DNA from: Cladobotryum mycophilum
Taxonomy: Eukaryota > Ascomycota > Sordariomycetes > Hypocreales > Hypocreaceae
Length of the DNA: 64,000 bases
Assembly: GCA_036429605.1 (NCBI GenBank)
Contig: CM071590.1
Span: 3,534,001 to 3,598,000 of the forward strand
Direction of reading: 5' to 3'
A model generated the notes under the pieces. That model had not been told where the DNA came from and made no database searches. It saw nothing but the letters and a program-made list of their open reading frames with translations. Position 1 is the stretch's first letter. Every line of letters begins with the position of its first letter. A program made the position numbers and the translations under genes. Positions 33,300 to 43,615 of this stretch are shown piece after piece.

Positions 33300-34589
33300 C
33301 TATAGATTCGATTTAACATCTCCCGAGTGCTGAATCTTGCGAAGAATCGAACGGCGGAGATCAGCAATGCTCTTGGTGCCGATGAAACCCATAGTCAGGT
33401 CAAGATCCGCAAGCAAGCCTGCCAACACGGCCTCGGCTCCCGCCTGGCCATTGATTCCCAGTCCGTATACCACAGGTCGTCCTACAAAGACGCCCTTTGC
33501 GCCAAGTGCGAGTGCCTTGACAATGTCAGCTCCCGTTCGGAAGCCAGAGTCAATCATGACGGTCAACTTGTCACCGACGGCATCGACAATCTCCGGGAGC
33601 ACGTCCAGGGTGCCGAAAGAGCCGTCAATCTGTCGACCACCGTGGTTGCTCACAATGATGCCATCCATGCCGTGGTCAGCAGCCAGCACAGCATCCTCGA
33701 TGCTCAAGATTCCCTTGAGGACGATGGGGCCGTCCCAGTGCTCCTTGAGGAACTTGAGATCCTCCCAGCCGCGAGTGAAGCCAGGGAATGCCTCACTCGT
33801 CCAGTAAATACCAGCCTGTAGCTTGTTCTCCTCGGGGGTTCCGCCATCAGTTCTCTCGGCAAATTTGCGTCTAAACACGGGGTCAGAGAAGCCATTGGCG
33901 TCTCCCTCTCCTACAATGAAGGGAAGGTTGGCAGTGTCAAGGTCGTTGGGCCTCCATGCCAGGGTCCAGGTGTCAAGGGTGACTACAAGCACCTTGAAGC
34001 CATTGTCCTTGGCACGCTTCAGGGGAGAGACGGTAATCTCGTCATCCCCGGGCCAGTAGAGCTGGAACCACTTGGGGGATCCTGGAACTGCCTTTACAAG
34101 CTCCTCCATGCTTGTGGAAGCAGCTGTGCTCAGCGTGAATGGGACACGCAGAGCAGCGCATGCTGAGGCAACGCCGATTTCTTTATCAGCATGGAATAAA
34201 GAGTTGACACCAACAGGTGCCATTAGGACCGGGGTATCTGCATGCCAGGTTAGTATGTACACTTTCGATCAGGGATAGTCTGTTGATTCATACCGTATTT
34301 CTCTCCAAAGAGAGTGACACTGAGATCCCGAGGATTCGTGGGCTTCAGCACTCGGGGAATGAGCTTCCACTGGCGGAATGCCAGGCGGTTGGCATCCATG
34401 GTGGCACTCTCTCCTGCCCCCCTTGATATAATCATAACCCGCCTTGGTCATTGTGCCCTTGGCCTGCTCCTCAAGCAAGTTTGGGTTCGTGGACACGACG
34501 GGCAGATCACCTTGGATGATGCCCTTTCGTACCAGATCCTGGGCGTAGGCGCCATAGAGGATAGGGCCGTCGTCATTGTTGTCTGCCAT
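33300..34589 (-). CDS. FMN-dependent alpha-hydroxy-acid oxidase, lactate 2-monooxygenase-like (one frame break)
   Basis: Exons 34589-34294 and 34237-33300 with a 56-nt intron (GTATGA, TACTAAC branch site, ATGCAG). Splicing restores FGEKYDTPVLMAPVGVN. FMN/substrate motifs are LVVTLDTWTLAWRPNDL (typical of lactate 2-monooxygenase-like members) and VSNHGGRQIDG with the catalytic His-Gly-Gly-Arg. The phosphate-binding end is DSGFRTGADIVKALALGA. The frame breaks between YDYIKGG and AGESATMDANRLAF at the C6 run 34417-34422 (plus strand): two more bases, or one fewer, reconnect it. Two more gives the family-typical GGAG and 411 aa. Substrate is probably a short 2-hydroxy acid; no targeting signal is evident. 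Confidence 0.88.
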
Positions 34590-35301
34590 GGCTTATTTTT
34601 GCTGTTCTTGTCTCGACAAGAGAAAGATGTGGTGATGAATAGGTCTCTAGTAAGAGGCTTTTATGCTAGCTAATTTGAAGGATTGGGCATTTATAAGAAG
34701 AGGAGTAGTTCCAGTTTATATAAGTGATTAGAGGTGAGATTCCATAAAGTAACCTGTAAGCCTCGGCACGACTACCCGAACAGCCAACACCTTGACTTGC
34801 TATATTGGATGCGTCAAATCTATAACAGAACGGAATGTTTTACAGACCCGGAGAGTTGGTGAACGAATGGGAGGATTTATGTATCTTTACAAGCGGACTT
34901 GTAGGAAAATTTCACCAGGAATGATTCGAGTTGATGTTGTTCCGAGGCACCGCTCTCTTTAAGAGCGACGACGCGAGATGTGACATGTACGCCTAATAGA
35001 ATCCATAGTGAGACATTGACGACATGTACTGGCCTCTCCCACTGGATAGGGCCTCGAACATCGCTAGAGATGGCGGGGTCCCCCTCAAGGCTCCCCCTGT
35101 AACGGAGCAACGATAGTGGCTACAGATTCTTTGCCAAACCCCCACCATCAATCATCAACCTTGAGAGAGCTTCAGACATCCAATCCATCTTTAGACCAAT
35201 CAGCGAACAAACACTTTTCACTTCAGCTTAAGCTGCTATTCCTTTGAAAAATCTCTGATTGTCTACCCTCAAGCTTTTAAAAACAGCCCGTCTGAAAAGG
35301 A

Positions 35302-35372
<71 letters not shown>

Positions 35373-35395
35373 GAAGGAAGAAAGAAACCTTTAAA
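34590..35395. promoter_or_regulatory. Divergent promoter region between FMN oxidase and SLD5
   Basis: About 0.8 kb between divergent starts. It ends in the long AAAG array that abuts the SLD5 start. No other element can be defended. Confidence 0.45.
35301..35372 (+). repeat. AAAG tetranucleotide array (about 18 units)
   Basis: Eighteen uninterrupted AAAG units, then degenerate AGGA/AAGA units up to about 35387. The array ends less than 25 bp before the SLD5 ATG at 35396, so it is probably in the 5' UTR or at the promoter. Confidence 0.92.
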
Positions 35396-36246
35396 ATGAT
35401 GGACATTGATGATATCTTGCGGGAGGTAGACCCCACCTCCCACGGTATATCTCCAGAAACACGCGACCTTCAAGCCCTGACGCGCCGATGGGTAGCAGAA
35501 AGATCGGCGCCAGAGATTCTAGAGTGAGTATCTATCTATCTATTTTTCTCATACTATTATTATGATTTTTTTTTTAAAACCCCCCCCAGATTCATAGAGG
35601 GCTTGCTGACCGAGTGAGTGAGTGACTTAGCTGGCCGTCAGATGGCCTATTTGAGCGCGTCAACGATAGGATCAAATCCCAGATTGAAAAAGTCGAGGAG
35701 ATGACGGGCGACATGGATCCCAAGACAAACTTTGCCCTCATTGTCATTCAGACCGAGTTGGAGCGGTACAAGTTCCTCGTGAGGAGCTACCTGAGAACTC
35801 GGATAGCAAAGGTGAAACACTTTTATATACCCTTCCCCCCTCTCTTCCTCTCTCATTCTCTCTCAAAGCTAACTCTCCTATATCAGATCGACAAACACAC
35901 TCTCCACTACCTCTCCAGCCAGGAACTAAGACAACGCCTCTCCTCCACAGAACTCGCCTACGCCACTAGGCACCAAGCCCTCCTGCACAACCACTACCTC
36001 TCCTCCTTCCTCTCCTCCTTCCCCCAGCAGCTCCAGAACCTAAACGACACGGCGGGCAACATCAGCATGGTCGACGCCCCCGACCTGGACACCGCCGTGT
36101 TCATCCGCCTCTTCAAGGATAAAGACGTCCACGGCAAGGGGACCGACGCGGACGTCACCTTGCCGGCGAATAACGGGGACATTTTGATCCTGAGGTGGTC
36201 GAGCGCTAGGCAGTTGGTCGAAGACGGTGATGCGGAGCTGGTTTGA
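35396..36246 (+). CDS. SLD5: DNA replication complex GINS subunit Sld5
   Basis: One of four GINS subunits, which with Cdc45 and Mcm2-7 form the replicative helicase. Exons 35396-35523, 35631-35811 and 35887-36246 give 222 aa, the normal size. The start is MMDIDDILREVDPTS; a second ATG follows immediately. Splicing gives APEILDWPSDGLFERV, and then the most conserved stretch, NFALIVIQTELERYKFLVRS followed by YLRTRIAKIDKHTLHYL. The C-terminal B-domain is at about residues 165-222. In the 107-nt first intron a CCCCCCAG acceptor is skipped in favour of CTTAG at 35630, because only that choice keeps the family-like frame. Nuclear. Confidence 0.93.
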
Positions 36247-36827
36247 GTAGGATGGAGAGAGAGAGAGAGAGAGAGAGAAATGGGAGATGTTGGGGGAGGT
36301 TAAGTCAAAAAGGGATGTCCATGTCCTAGGACTCTGTCTCTCTTGAGCTACGACGATAATGGGCAGCAAGCTGGATATCACTACTGAATCACTATAGAGA
36401 TTCATGTAACCTCGTTTGAATCAACTACTTGGCATGGGAAAAATCTGGATAGGATACGCCCAACCACTTCAGTCGATTGCATGTTAGGCGGAAATGCCTT
36501 GTATATCGGAACGATACAGGAGGCGCGTTTAGGTCAAGACATTTCGTTCATGCTCTCGACGGCCCCATCGCTTCTACCACCCAACGGATAGTTTTACTAA
36601 TGCAATACAAAATCGGAGTTTCGTGCATGAGATGAGGGGTATGAAGAATAGGACCCCTTCTCAGAAGGACTCTACACAGCATCGATGGGAAAATGGACTA
36701 CGAATGCACGCTATAGGATAGATGAAAAGAAATCCTAGGAGAGGGCAAAAAGTAATCAAATGAAAAAGGGGCCATCCCGCTCGAATCTATTTTGCCAAAA
36801 AAAGTAAAAAGAATTGGTACTACCTAT
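36247..36827. other. Convergent 3' region of SLD5 and UTP18
   Basis: 581 bp with no gene. A GA dinucleotide run lies at 36255-36279, immediately after the SLD5 stop. The rest should hold the two 3' UTRs. Confidence 0.6.
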
Positions 36828-38591
36828 CTAACTCCTAATCTCCCAAAGCCTAATCTTCCCCGTATCATTCCCAACCGCCAGCAAGTTGCTCCCCCCGCCA
36901 AACGCCACCGCCGTTATCCTCCCCAGCGGCGTCTGCGCCGTCGGCCAGTTCCTGTACACGGTGCAGCTGGGGAGGTGCGCCAACCGCAGCGCATCCTTCT
37001 TCTCCCTGCTACCAAAGGCGAGGAGCTGCCCGTCGGGGGAGAAGGTGAGCACCGTGATGGGGGTGACGATCTGCTCGAACACCCTGGTGGGCGTGGGCGT
37101 CTCCTTGATGGCAAGCTTGTTGTCCTTGTCGGAGATGAGCATCTCGTTGCGGTCGTAGATGTTTGTGATGCCGGTGTTTGAGCCAACGGCGACCCAGCGG
37201 TCTTCGCCGGTGAAGGATGGGCCCTGATGCCCGCCAAGGGCGATGACAATACCGCCGATACAACCGTCATCCCTCCAGAGACCCAAGAAAGCCTTCTTCT
37301 CCATGCTATACTCGCCAACCTGGCCGTCCCTGCCCAGAATCGTCATGCCCTCCCCGTTGCTCCACCAGGCAAAGTCCGCAATGCCATGCCGGCTGGATAA
37401 TCTCGCGGCGGCAATCCACTGCATGGAGGCGACGTTGAGCACGTTGATAATGCCGCCTCCCTTGCGGGTCGACGCCACGATGCCCATATATCTCCCGCAG
37501 GGGCTGAGCTTGAACTTTTCCATCGTCTTGTGTTCAAGACGGTGGCCGTTGATATGCGTCGTCTTTTGCACGATGCCAGACTTGAGGTCCCAGTTGTGAA
37601 AGTATTTTCGTCGTCCACCAATGAAGATTTTGTCACCCTCAGTGTGTAGGAACTCGGCACGTCGAATGTCCACTCCCTTGACTTGAACGGACGTGAGCTG
37701 GGGATTCGGTATCGGCTGAGCGTCCGGGGCAATGTGGTGCAGCATCAGAACGGACGCAGTGCTGGCAGATAGGAGCACGGGATATTGGGGGTGAAACGAT
37801 ATGCACTCGACAGATGCATGGTGCTTGTCGGGGATCTCCCGCGTCCTCTGGATATCAATAATCTCGGGTCGAAGTCTTCGCTTCTTGCTGGACCCGGCGC
37901 CAGCCAAGCTGTTGATGTCGCGCAAGAACTTCTCAAGCGGCTGGGCAGACACCTCTCCGTCAGAGTCGCTGCCGCTCTCGTCGGAAGAATCAGAAGCAGC
38001 AGAGGAGCGTCTGCGCCGCTTGGTCGGCCGTCCCTCTGCCTCCTTGGCCCACGCAGGAGCAGGGTTCAGTCGCAGGTACTGCTGTCGAAGTCGTCTGCTG
38101 TACTCGGTGCCGCTGACCATGTCTTCGCCCTCGGTCAATCGGAGCTTTCGTAGTCGGTTGTTTGTTGCGAGCGAGATTGTCAATCGGCCGTCGTCGCTAT
38201 CCTCCCAAGCAGGCGCATCACCCTGTTCGGTCTTTGCCGCGGCCGCTGGCTTCGGGGCCTTTGGCGCACCGCTGGCTGGGCCAGTATCGATCATGAACAG
38301 GTCCGCATCGTCGACCTCTTCCAGATGGCCAGTATCCTCGTTTGCTAATTGGACCTCTTTCCCGTCCTTTTCGCTCTTTCCAAAGATGCCATCGCTTTTG
38401 AATAGATTATCACGAAAACCGGATCTGTCTCCAAACACCAATCGTTCTAAATCTTCTTCGTCCGAGTCCTTGTCGTATAGCGTAAGAACTGGCTTCTCTA
38501 CGGAAACGTCGTCGTCCGATGCGACTTCGGAAACAAGATCGCTTTCAGAGAATCCCTCATCGGAACTATCCTGGTTTCGTGGTTCGGCCAT
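36828..38591 (-). CDS. UTP18: U3 snoRNP / SSU processome protein Utp18
   Basis: WD40 component of the small-subunit processome needed for 18S rRNA maturation in the nucleolus. A single exon gives 587 aa from the ATG at 38591 (MAEPRNQDSSDEGFSESD). The in-frame ORF extends 24 codons further 5' but lacks family character. The N-terminal 250 residues are acidic with basic patches (RPTKRRRRSSAASDSSDE). The propeller follows from about residue 270 (CISFHPQYPVLLSASTASVL) to the C-terminus (FGGGSNLLAVGNDTGKIRLW). Conserved family signatures include FIGGRRKYFHNWDL. Frame intact. It lies 263 bp downstream of the start-proximal pseudouridine gene's stop, on the same strand. Confidence 0.93.
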   Translation of the reverse strand: MAEPRNQDSSDEGFSESDLVSEVASDDDVSVEKPVLTLYDKDSDEEDLERLVFGDRSGFRDNLFKSDGIFGKSEKDGKEVQLANEDTGHLEEVDDADLFMIDTGPASGAPKAPKPAAAAKTEQGDAPAWEDSDDGRLTISLATNNRLRKLRLTEGEDMVSGTEYSRRLRQQYLRLNPAPAWAKEAEGRPTKRRRRSSAASDSSDESGSDSDGEVSAQPLEKFLRDINSLAGAGSSKKRRLRPEIIDIQRTREIPDKHHASVECISFHPQYPVLLSASTASVLMLHHIAPDAQPIPNPQLTSVQVKGVDIRRAEFLHTEGDKIFIGGRRKYFHNWDLKSGIVQKTTHINGHRLEHKTMEKFKLSPCGRYMGIVASTRKGGGIINVLNVASMQWIAAARLSSRHGIADFAWWSNGEGMTILGRDGQVGEYSMEKKAFLGLWRDDGCIGGIVIALGGHQGPSFTGEDRWVAVGSNTGITNIYDRNEMLISDKDNKLAIKETPTPTRVFEQIVTPITVLTFSPDGQLLAFGSREKKDALRLAHLPSCTVYRNWPTAQTPLGRITAVAFGGGSNLLAVGNDTGKIRLWEIRS

Positions 38592-38854
38592 TGTTGCTGG
38601 TGCTGTGCTGTGCTGTGCAATGCAACTGAGGTCCAAGTGAACTTGGCAATTCTGGTGTAGCAAAATTTGGACCTTGTGGAATTTTTTTGGACGACGAGCT
38701 CAGCCTTGCATGTACTAAGTTGATAGAGTGGGGTGGTGGGGCCAAGCTACTTCTTTATCAGTGCAAGGCTATCGGACCCTAACCCTTGAATAATACGTCA
38801 ATGAACCCGGGCTGGTGATGAAGGGGGATATTACAATTATGTATTGCCGGTGCT

Positions 38855-41387
38855 TTATCTAATCAATGCAACTTTTCCGAGTTCATCCTCTAGGCGTGAA
38901 ACCTCAGGACTTACTGAGCCCTGGTGCTTGAGAGAATAGACGGCACCTCTCTGAGCAACATCAACCAGCTCTTCAACACTTCCTCCCTGGGCGAGACCCG
39001 AGATCATGACGCCGAGGAATGTGTCACCAACTCCATTGACCGAAACAATATCTTCAACCTTTTCAACAGGGGGTATAACCTCATGTAAATGCCTCCAACC
39101 GTGGGGTGGCCACTAAATGACCTCGCCAAGATGTGCTCGTCAGAATCGCGGTCCCTCAATCGCGGATCATCCTTGCTCAGCATCGTTGTAAGCAAAACAC
39201 CTTTCGAACCAAGCTTCGTGATGATGGTAGGGATATAGGGAAGTAGTTGGACAGATTGAACCGGCACACCTGCATCTGTCAACTCGACTGACGTGAGGCG
39301 AACAAACCGGTCCCTAGCCCCCGTCATGCCAAAGGAATCGATAACCTCAAACCATTCCATGCTGTCGAGGTAGCCATTCTCCTTGGCAGCAGAGTACATG
39401 GCTGCGAGCTCATAGGTGTTGGGCGAAGAAAGGTCCACGCTTGCGTTTGGGAAGATATCGAGAACGGGCTGTCTACGGGGAGGGCAGAATAGCAGCTTTG
39501 ACTTTTCCACCGAGACTGGCTCAAAGGCCACTTTGGATCCATGTTCTTTACCTGCTTTGATCCAGGTCCTAATACCCTTTGCACTCCAGTTACCGTCGAC
39601 AACGAGCCATTTGGGGTCCGTTGCCTCTATGGCGGATTTCCAATAATCTGGGAATAGGTGTTGGGTGAAGATGCCCATGTCCGCCATAGCCATGACCAGG
39701 TTCCTGCTACCATCGTTGACGGCGACGTATTGGGCAGTACGGCTCGTGGGGTGCTGCTCTCGGTCAAGCCTCTGAACGTAAGTAGTATCAAGCCCAGAAT
39801 CCCTCAAAGACGAGAGCACAGTAGAGCCAGCACTACACCAGTTAGCCCCCCTGAACTTGGTCATTGTTGGGTTGGGAAAAGCACCTACATATCGTCGCCG
39901 ACCATGCTACAAAACTTTACCCGCACCTGACGGCTCGCCAGGTGAGCAGCAAGCGCAACATTATGACCCACCCCGCCAATTGACTGGGTAATGCTCGCAG
40001 GGTTAGATGTATGAGTCTTGGGGGCAATGTCACCAGACTTGGGACTAGAGTAGTCACAGCTGAGGTCAACGGCAACCGATCCCGCGACAAGAATATCAGC
40101 CTTGCTATCTGCTGCAGAAGCCCTTCCTGGTGCTGCCTGGGCTTTTGGCGCAAAGTTCACATTGAATGTATTACTACCTACTATTAGAGCTATCTTCCTA
40201 ACAAGAATTGAAAGAAAATAGCGAGCCACACTTACGAGCTCCCTGCTTGCGTCCCGCTGGATAGCAAGCGCGACAACTCCACCGAAACGTTGGTCGCTCT
40301 GATGAGATTCGACGTGACTAAGGCTTTGTTTGCAATAACCGCCTTCTCGCCCGTGAGCTCCTTGAGTCTTTTCAGAACAAACGGCGTGTTTGCGGCTCCT
40401 GTAAAGCCCTTTTCGTTAGCCTCGGAAAGGGCCTGCTCGATGGCGGCCTTCATCTCAGCCGTCGGGATGCCAAATTCCTCAGGGATAGGGTTAGCGAATA
40501 GCATGCCGGACTCGATGTTGAGCTTCTCCTGGGCAAGGATCATAGCAGCAGCCTCTTTCTCAGTGTAGACAACAGACGGGGATTTAGTTCCACTGTCCCT
40601 TGCCCAGAACGCCGGGAAGTCGATCTTGCCGGTGCGGCCATCCGCAAAGGTAGAGACCGGGCATCCCTGCGTTTCGAGATACTCTAGGGTGCGGGGGATA
40701 TCCAAGAACCCCTTGCAGCCGCTGCTGATGACTGCTACTCTGGTTCGCCCCAGTTCGGTGAGATCGGCTGAGACGTCCATTGAGTTTTCGCCGCCACGGT
40801 GAACGCCTCCCAAGCCGCCGGTTCCAAAGACACGGATACCAGCTAACCGCGCGAGTAGCATCGTACCAGCAATAGTTGTGCCGCCGTGAATCTTGCGCCC
40901 AGCAAGACCCTACACACGGTCAGTCGTGTGTGTGCCATTGGGGGGATAAATGTCGACTCACCATGCCAACCAAGTAGGCAATATCCCTCCTCGAGGCCTT
41001 GACCGTGCCCTCCTCCTCAATCATGCGCACAATCTCCTGCGTCGACACTCCAACCTTGGGAACACCATCAACAACGGCGATGATGGCCGGAACACCACCA
41101 TGGCTCCGCACCAACTCCTCATGCTCTCGCGCCAGATCATTTCCCAACGCCCCGTGAGTGTAAATGGTGGATTCCAGAGCAACCACCGGCCTGTTGTTCA
41201 CGATGGCATCAGACACCTCGCCGGACACCTGGAGGAGATCTCGCACGGCGCTGGAGTGTAGGGCAGCGGAGGCGCTGAGGTGGCGACGCTGAAAGGCATG
41301 GCTGCGAGCGCGGCTTGCTAGTTGGCGAGCCGAATGTGAAGCAAGGCCATTCTTGCTAAGAATGCCTGGTAGATGAGAAATTCTCAT
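38855..41387 (-). CDS. Bifunctional pseudouridine-5'-phosphate glycosidase / PfkB pseudouridine kinase (one frame break)
   Basis: Fusion of the two enzymes that break down pseudouridine: a kinase makes pseudouridine-5'-phosphate, and a glycosidase splits its C-C bond to uracil and ribose phosphate. It resembles the S. pombe bifunctional protein. Exons 41387-40962, 40909-40236, 40173-39889 and 39832-38855. The glycosidase half has VVALESTIYTHG, GRKIHGGTTIAGT and FGTGGLGGVHRG. The PfkB half has ILVAGSVAVDLSCDY, GGVGHNVALAAHL and the active-site VSVNGVGDTFLGV near the end. The first 45 residues are Arg/Ser/Ala-rich, a probable mitochondrial presequence; an upstream TTG is not a start. The frame breaks at the G5 run 39069-39073; one more base gives 787 aa. 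Exon 3 could instead start at 40197, but that leaves a 38-nt intron. Confidence 0.9.
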
Positions 41388-42396
41388 GTTTTTAATGAGG
41401 TGCAAGGGTCAGGAGCTCTGTGTTGACGAATAGCTATGGAGGGGGAGTTCTCTGTTGATTCCCTAGCATAAATTTTCTAGGGTGAATCAATTCGCACTGT
41501 GCTGCAACACTGACAAGTCTTGTCCAGAACAATTGCACTTGAACACTCGCGATATATGATATCTCTCTTTTTCTAGTCCCTGACTCGCTAGCCGATTGCT
41601 TCATAGGCTCCTAGATGGAGAAAAAGGAAGAAGAAAACAAGTCAATTAGAGCTTCCGGACCGGTTCAAAGAGACATTCGGCGAGGGCCGTTGCCGGTGAG
41701 CACCGTTTCGTTGCGCCGCCGCACTCCCTCTCCGGAAACAGTCACACCGGCGTATAGCGCACTCGACGAAACGATATAGGCTGAATGAAGAGAGTCCCAT
41801 ATTTCTTTTCCCACTCCACGGCGAGCCGAATTAGGATATCACAACCGTGAGACTTAGCACAAATAGTTTGAAGATGGAGGCTACCAATTCTGCAAATAGT
41901 AGTAATATCGGGTTGATCCGTTCAGAATTTATTAGAAGCGGAGGCACGGGCTACTCTCAGGTTACGGGTATCAAGGATTCAACAACTTTTTCTTCATTAA
42001 TCATGCTTCGCTGCTGTACATGCACCCCGACATTATTGATTACGCCTCTCTTCATCTAAGATGTGCATTCCCCGCGCGCTAATAGTCCACTGCAGAAATT
42101 GATCTTTAAACCTCGGCAACGGTACTCGTGTAAGTGGCTTATCATGGTGTGCAACCAGTAGATACAAGCTTAGGAGGGCGCCCAAAGGTGCTATCCAAGT
42201 CGCCAAGAGTATGTAGATTTGTTGGCTCCTCTTCTCAGTGTGACATCCCCGTTCCCCTTGTGTGTGAGAATCACGTCTTTCCTGTAGATTCATAAGGTTG
42301 AAGAGCCCAATAGTAAGAAACACAGAATCTTGCTCTGAAAACACTGCGCACTGCGTCTATGCAAGCTTCCAGAAGGCCTCTTACGAGCTGTCCATA
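41388..42396. promoter_or_regulatory. Divergent promoter region between pseudouridine gene and SDR
   Basis: About 1 kb between divergent starts. An antisense ORF at 42033-42344 contains a hydrophobic stretch but is not convincing. No specific site can be defended. Confidence 0.4.
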
Positions 42397-43615
42397 ATGC
42401 CTATGCACAAGGGAATCCTACCTCGGGAAGGGTTTTGTGCAGATGTGGTGCTGAGGTTGATACGCACCACGGCCCTTAATCCTGCCCTCTTGCTGCCCCT
42501 GATTCTCCTTGGTCGCCTTACAAAACGAGGTCGGGACCTTTCTACTCTTCACCCAAATGCTGCGAGGCGCCTCAGGTTCATGCTTTACGTTGCGCTGGTA
42601 AGAAAAGTAAGCGGTTGGTTGTCAGACAAGGTTCGCAACAATTGGATCGATGATGAATATGACTGGTCCAAGGAGATTGTGCTTATCACGGGAGGTGCCG
42701 GAGGTATTGGGTCTGCTATGGTGAGGCTCTTTGATGAGATGGGTACCACTGTTATCGTGCTTGACACTGAACCCATAGTCTTTGCTGCTTGTAAGTCGCC
42801 CTTTACACATTTCATTTATGTTGAAACGGCTACAAAGTTGACACTTTGACGCAGCATCACGAGTTCATCACTTTGCTTGTGATATCAGGTCATCAGAGGG
42901 ACTAGCTGCGGTAGCTGAAAAGGTGAAAAGGCAGGTCGGTCATCCAACAGTCATCATCAACAATGCTGGGATTGGTCGAGGCAAGACAATCCTAGATGCT
43001 GAGCCTCGGGATATACGCCTCACTTTTGAGGTCAACACGTTGGCTCTTTTCTGGGTCACCAAAACATTCCTGCCTCGTATGGTGGCTCAGAACCATGGGA
43101 TGATTGTGACCATGGCGTCCTACGCCTCGTGGGTGACGATTCCCAATTTGGCAGATTACAGTGGCTCCAAGGCTGCAGCACTTGCATTTCATGAGGGCCT
43201 CTCAGCCGAGCTGAAGACACGGTATAACGCACCAAAGGTTCGCACCGTCGTAGTGCACCCCGGCTTCGTCAAGACTCGCCTGCTTCCCGGGTTCAACCAG
43301 GGGTCTCCGTTTCTCGCGCCGGACCAAGAGCCAGAATCCGTCGCCGAAGCTGTGGTGAAGCAGGTGCTGAGCGGACGAAGCGGTCAGGTCATCATCCCAG
43401 GGTATGGAGGGATTCTTGCTGCCATGCGAGCTTTCCCGGATTGGCATTCCTTCCGAGCGCGCAACAAGCTACAGACGATTATGGAGAAGTTTGAGCCTCA
43501 GCAGCCTAGGAGCGATGCGAGGGCGCCGTATGAGGAGGGAGAAAGTCAGACGGAAACCATCGAAAGCGCAGTCCTAGTGTCCGAGGCATCAGACGGGATG
43601 GTGAAGAGCTCGTAG
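42397..43615 (+). CDS. Membrane-anchored short-chain dehydrogenase/reductase (retinol-dehydrogenase/DHRS-like)
   Basis: Exons 42397-42790 and 42855-43615 with a 64-nt intron (GTAAGT...ACGCAG) give 384 aa. An N-terminal hydrophobic segment (ALNPALLLPLILLG) suggests anchoring to ER or lipid droplets. The classical SDR features are all present: cofactor loop TGGAGGIGSAM, NNAGIG, catalytic Ser region MASYASW and YxxxK as YSGSKAA. Splicing restores VFAASSRVHHFACDI. An Asp after the second strand (VLDTEP) suggests preference for NAD(H), which is inference. The start at MPMHKGILPREGF is chosen because the 33 codons upstream look unrelated. The substrate is unknown; lipid alcohols or sterols are usual for such members. 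Confidence 0.88.

Noticed and set aside
37801..38640. 279-aa plus-strand ORF
   Set aside because: Exact antisense of UTP18 coding sequence; Ser-rich composition comes from the complementary acidic codons.
42033..42344. 103-aa minus-strand ORF with one hydrophobic segment
   Set aside because: Upstream of the SDR start in its promoter; hydrophobic stretch alone is not enough.
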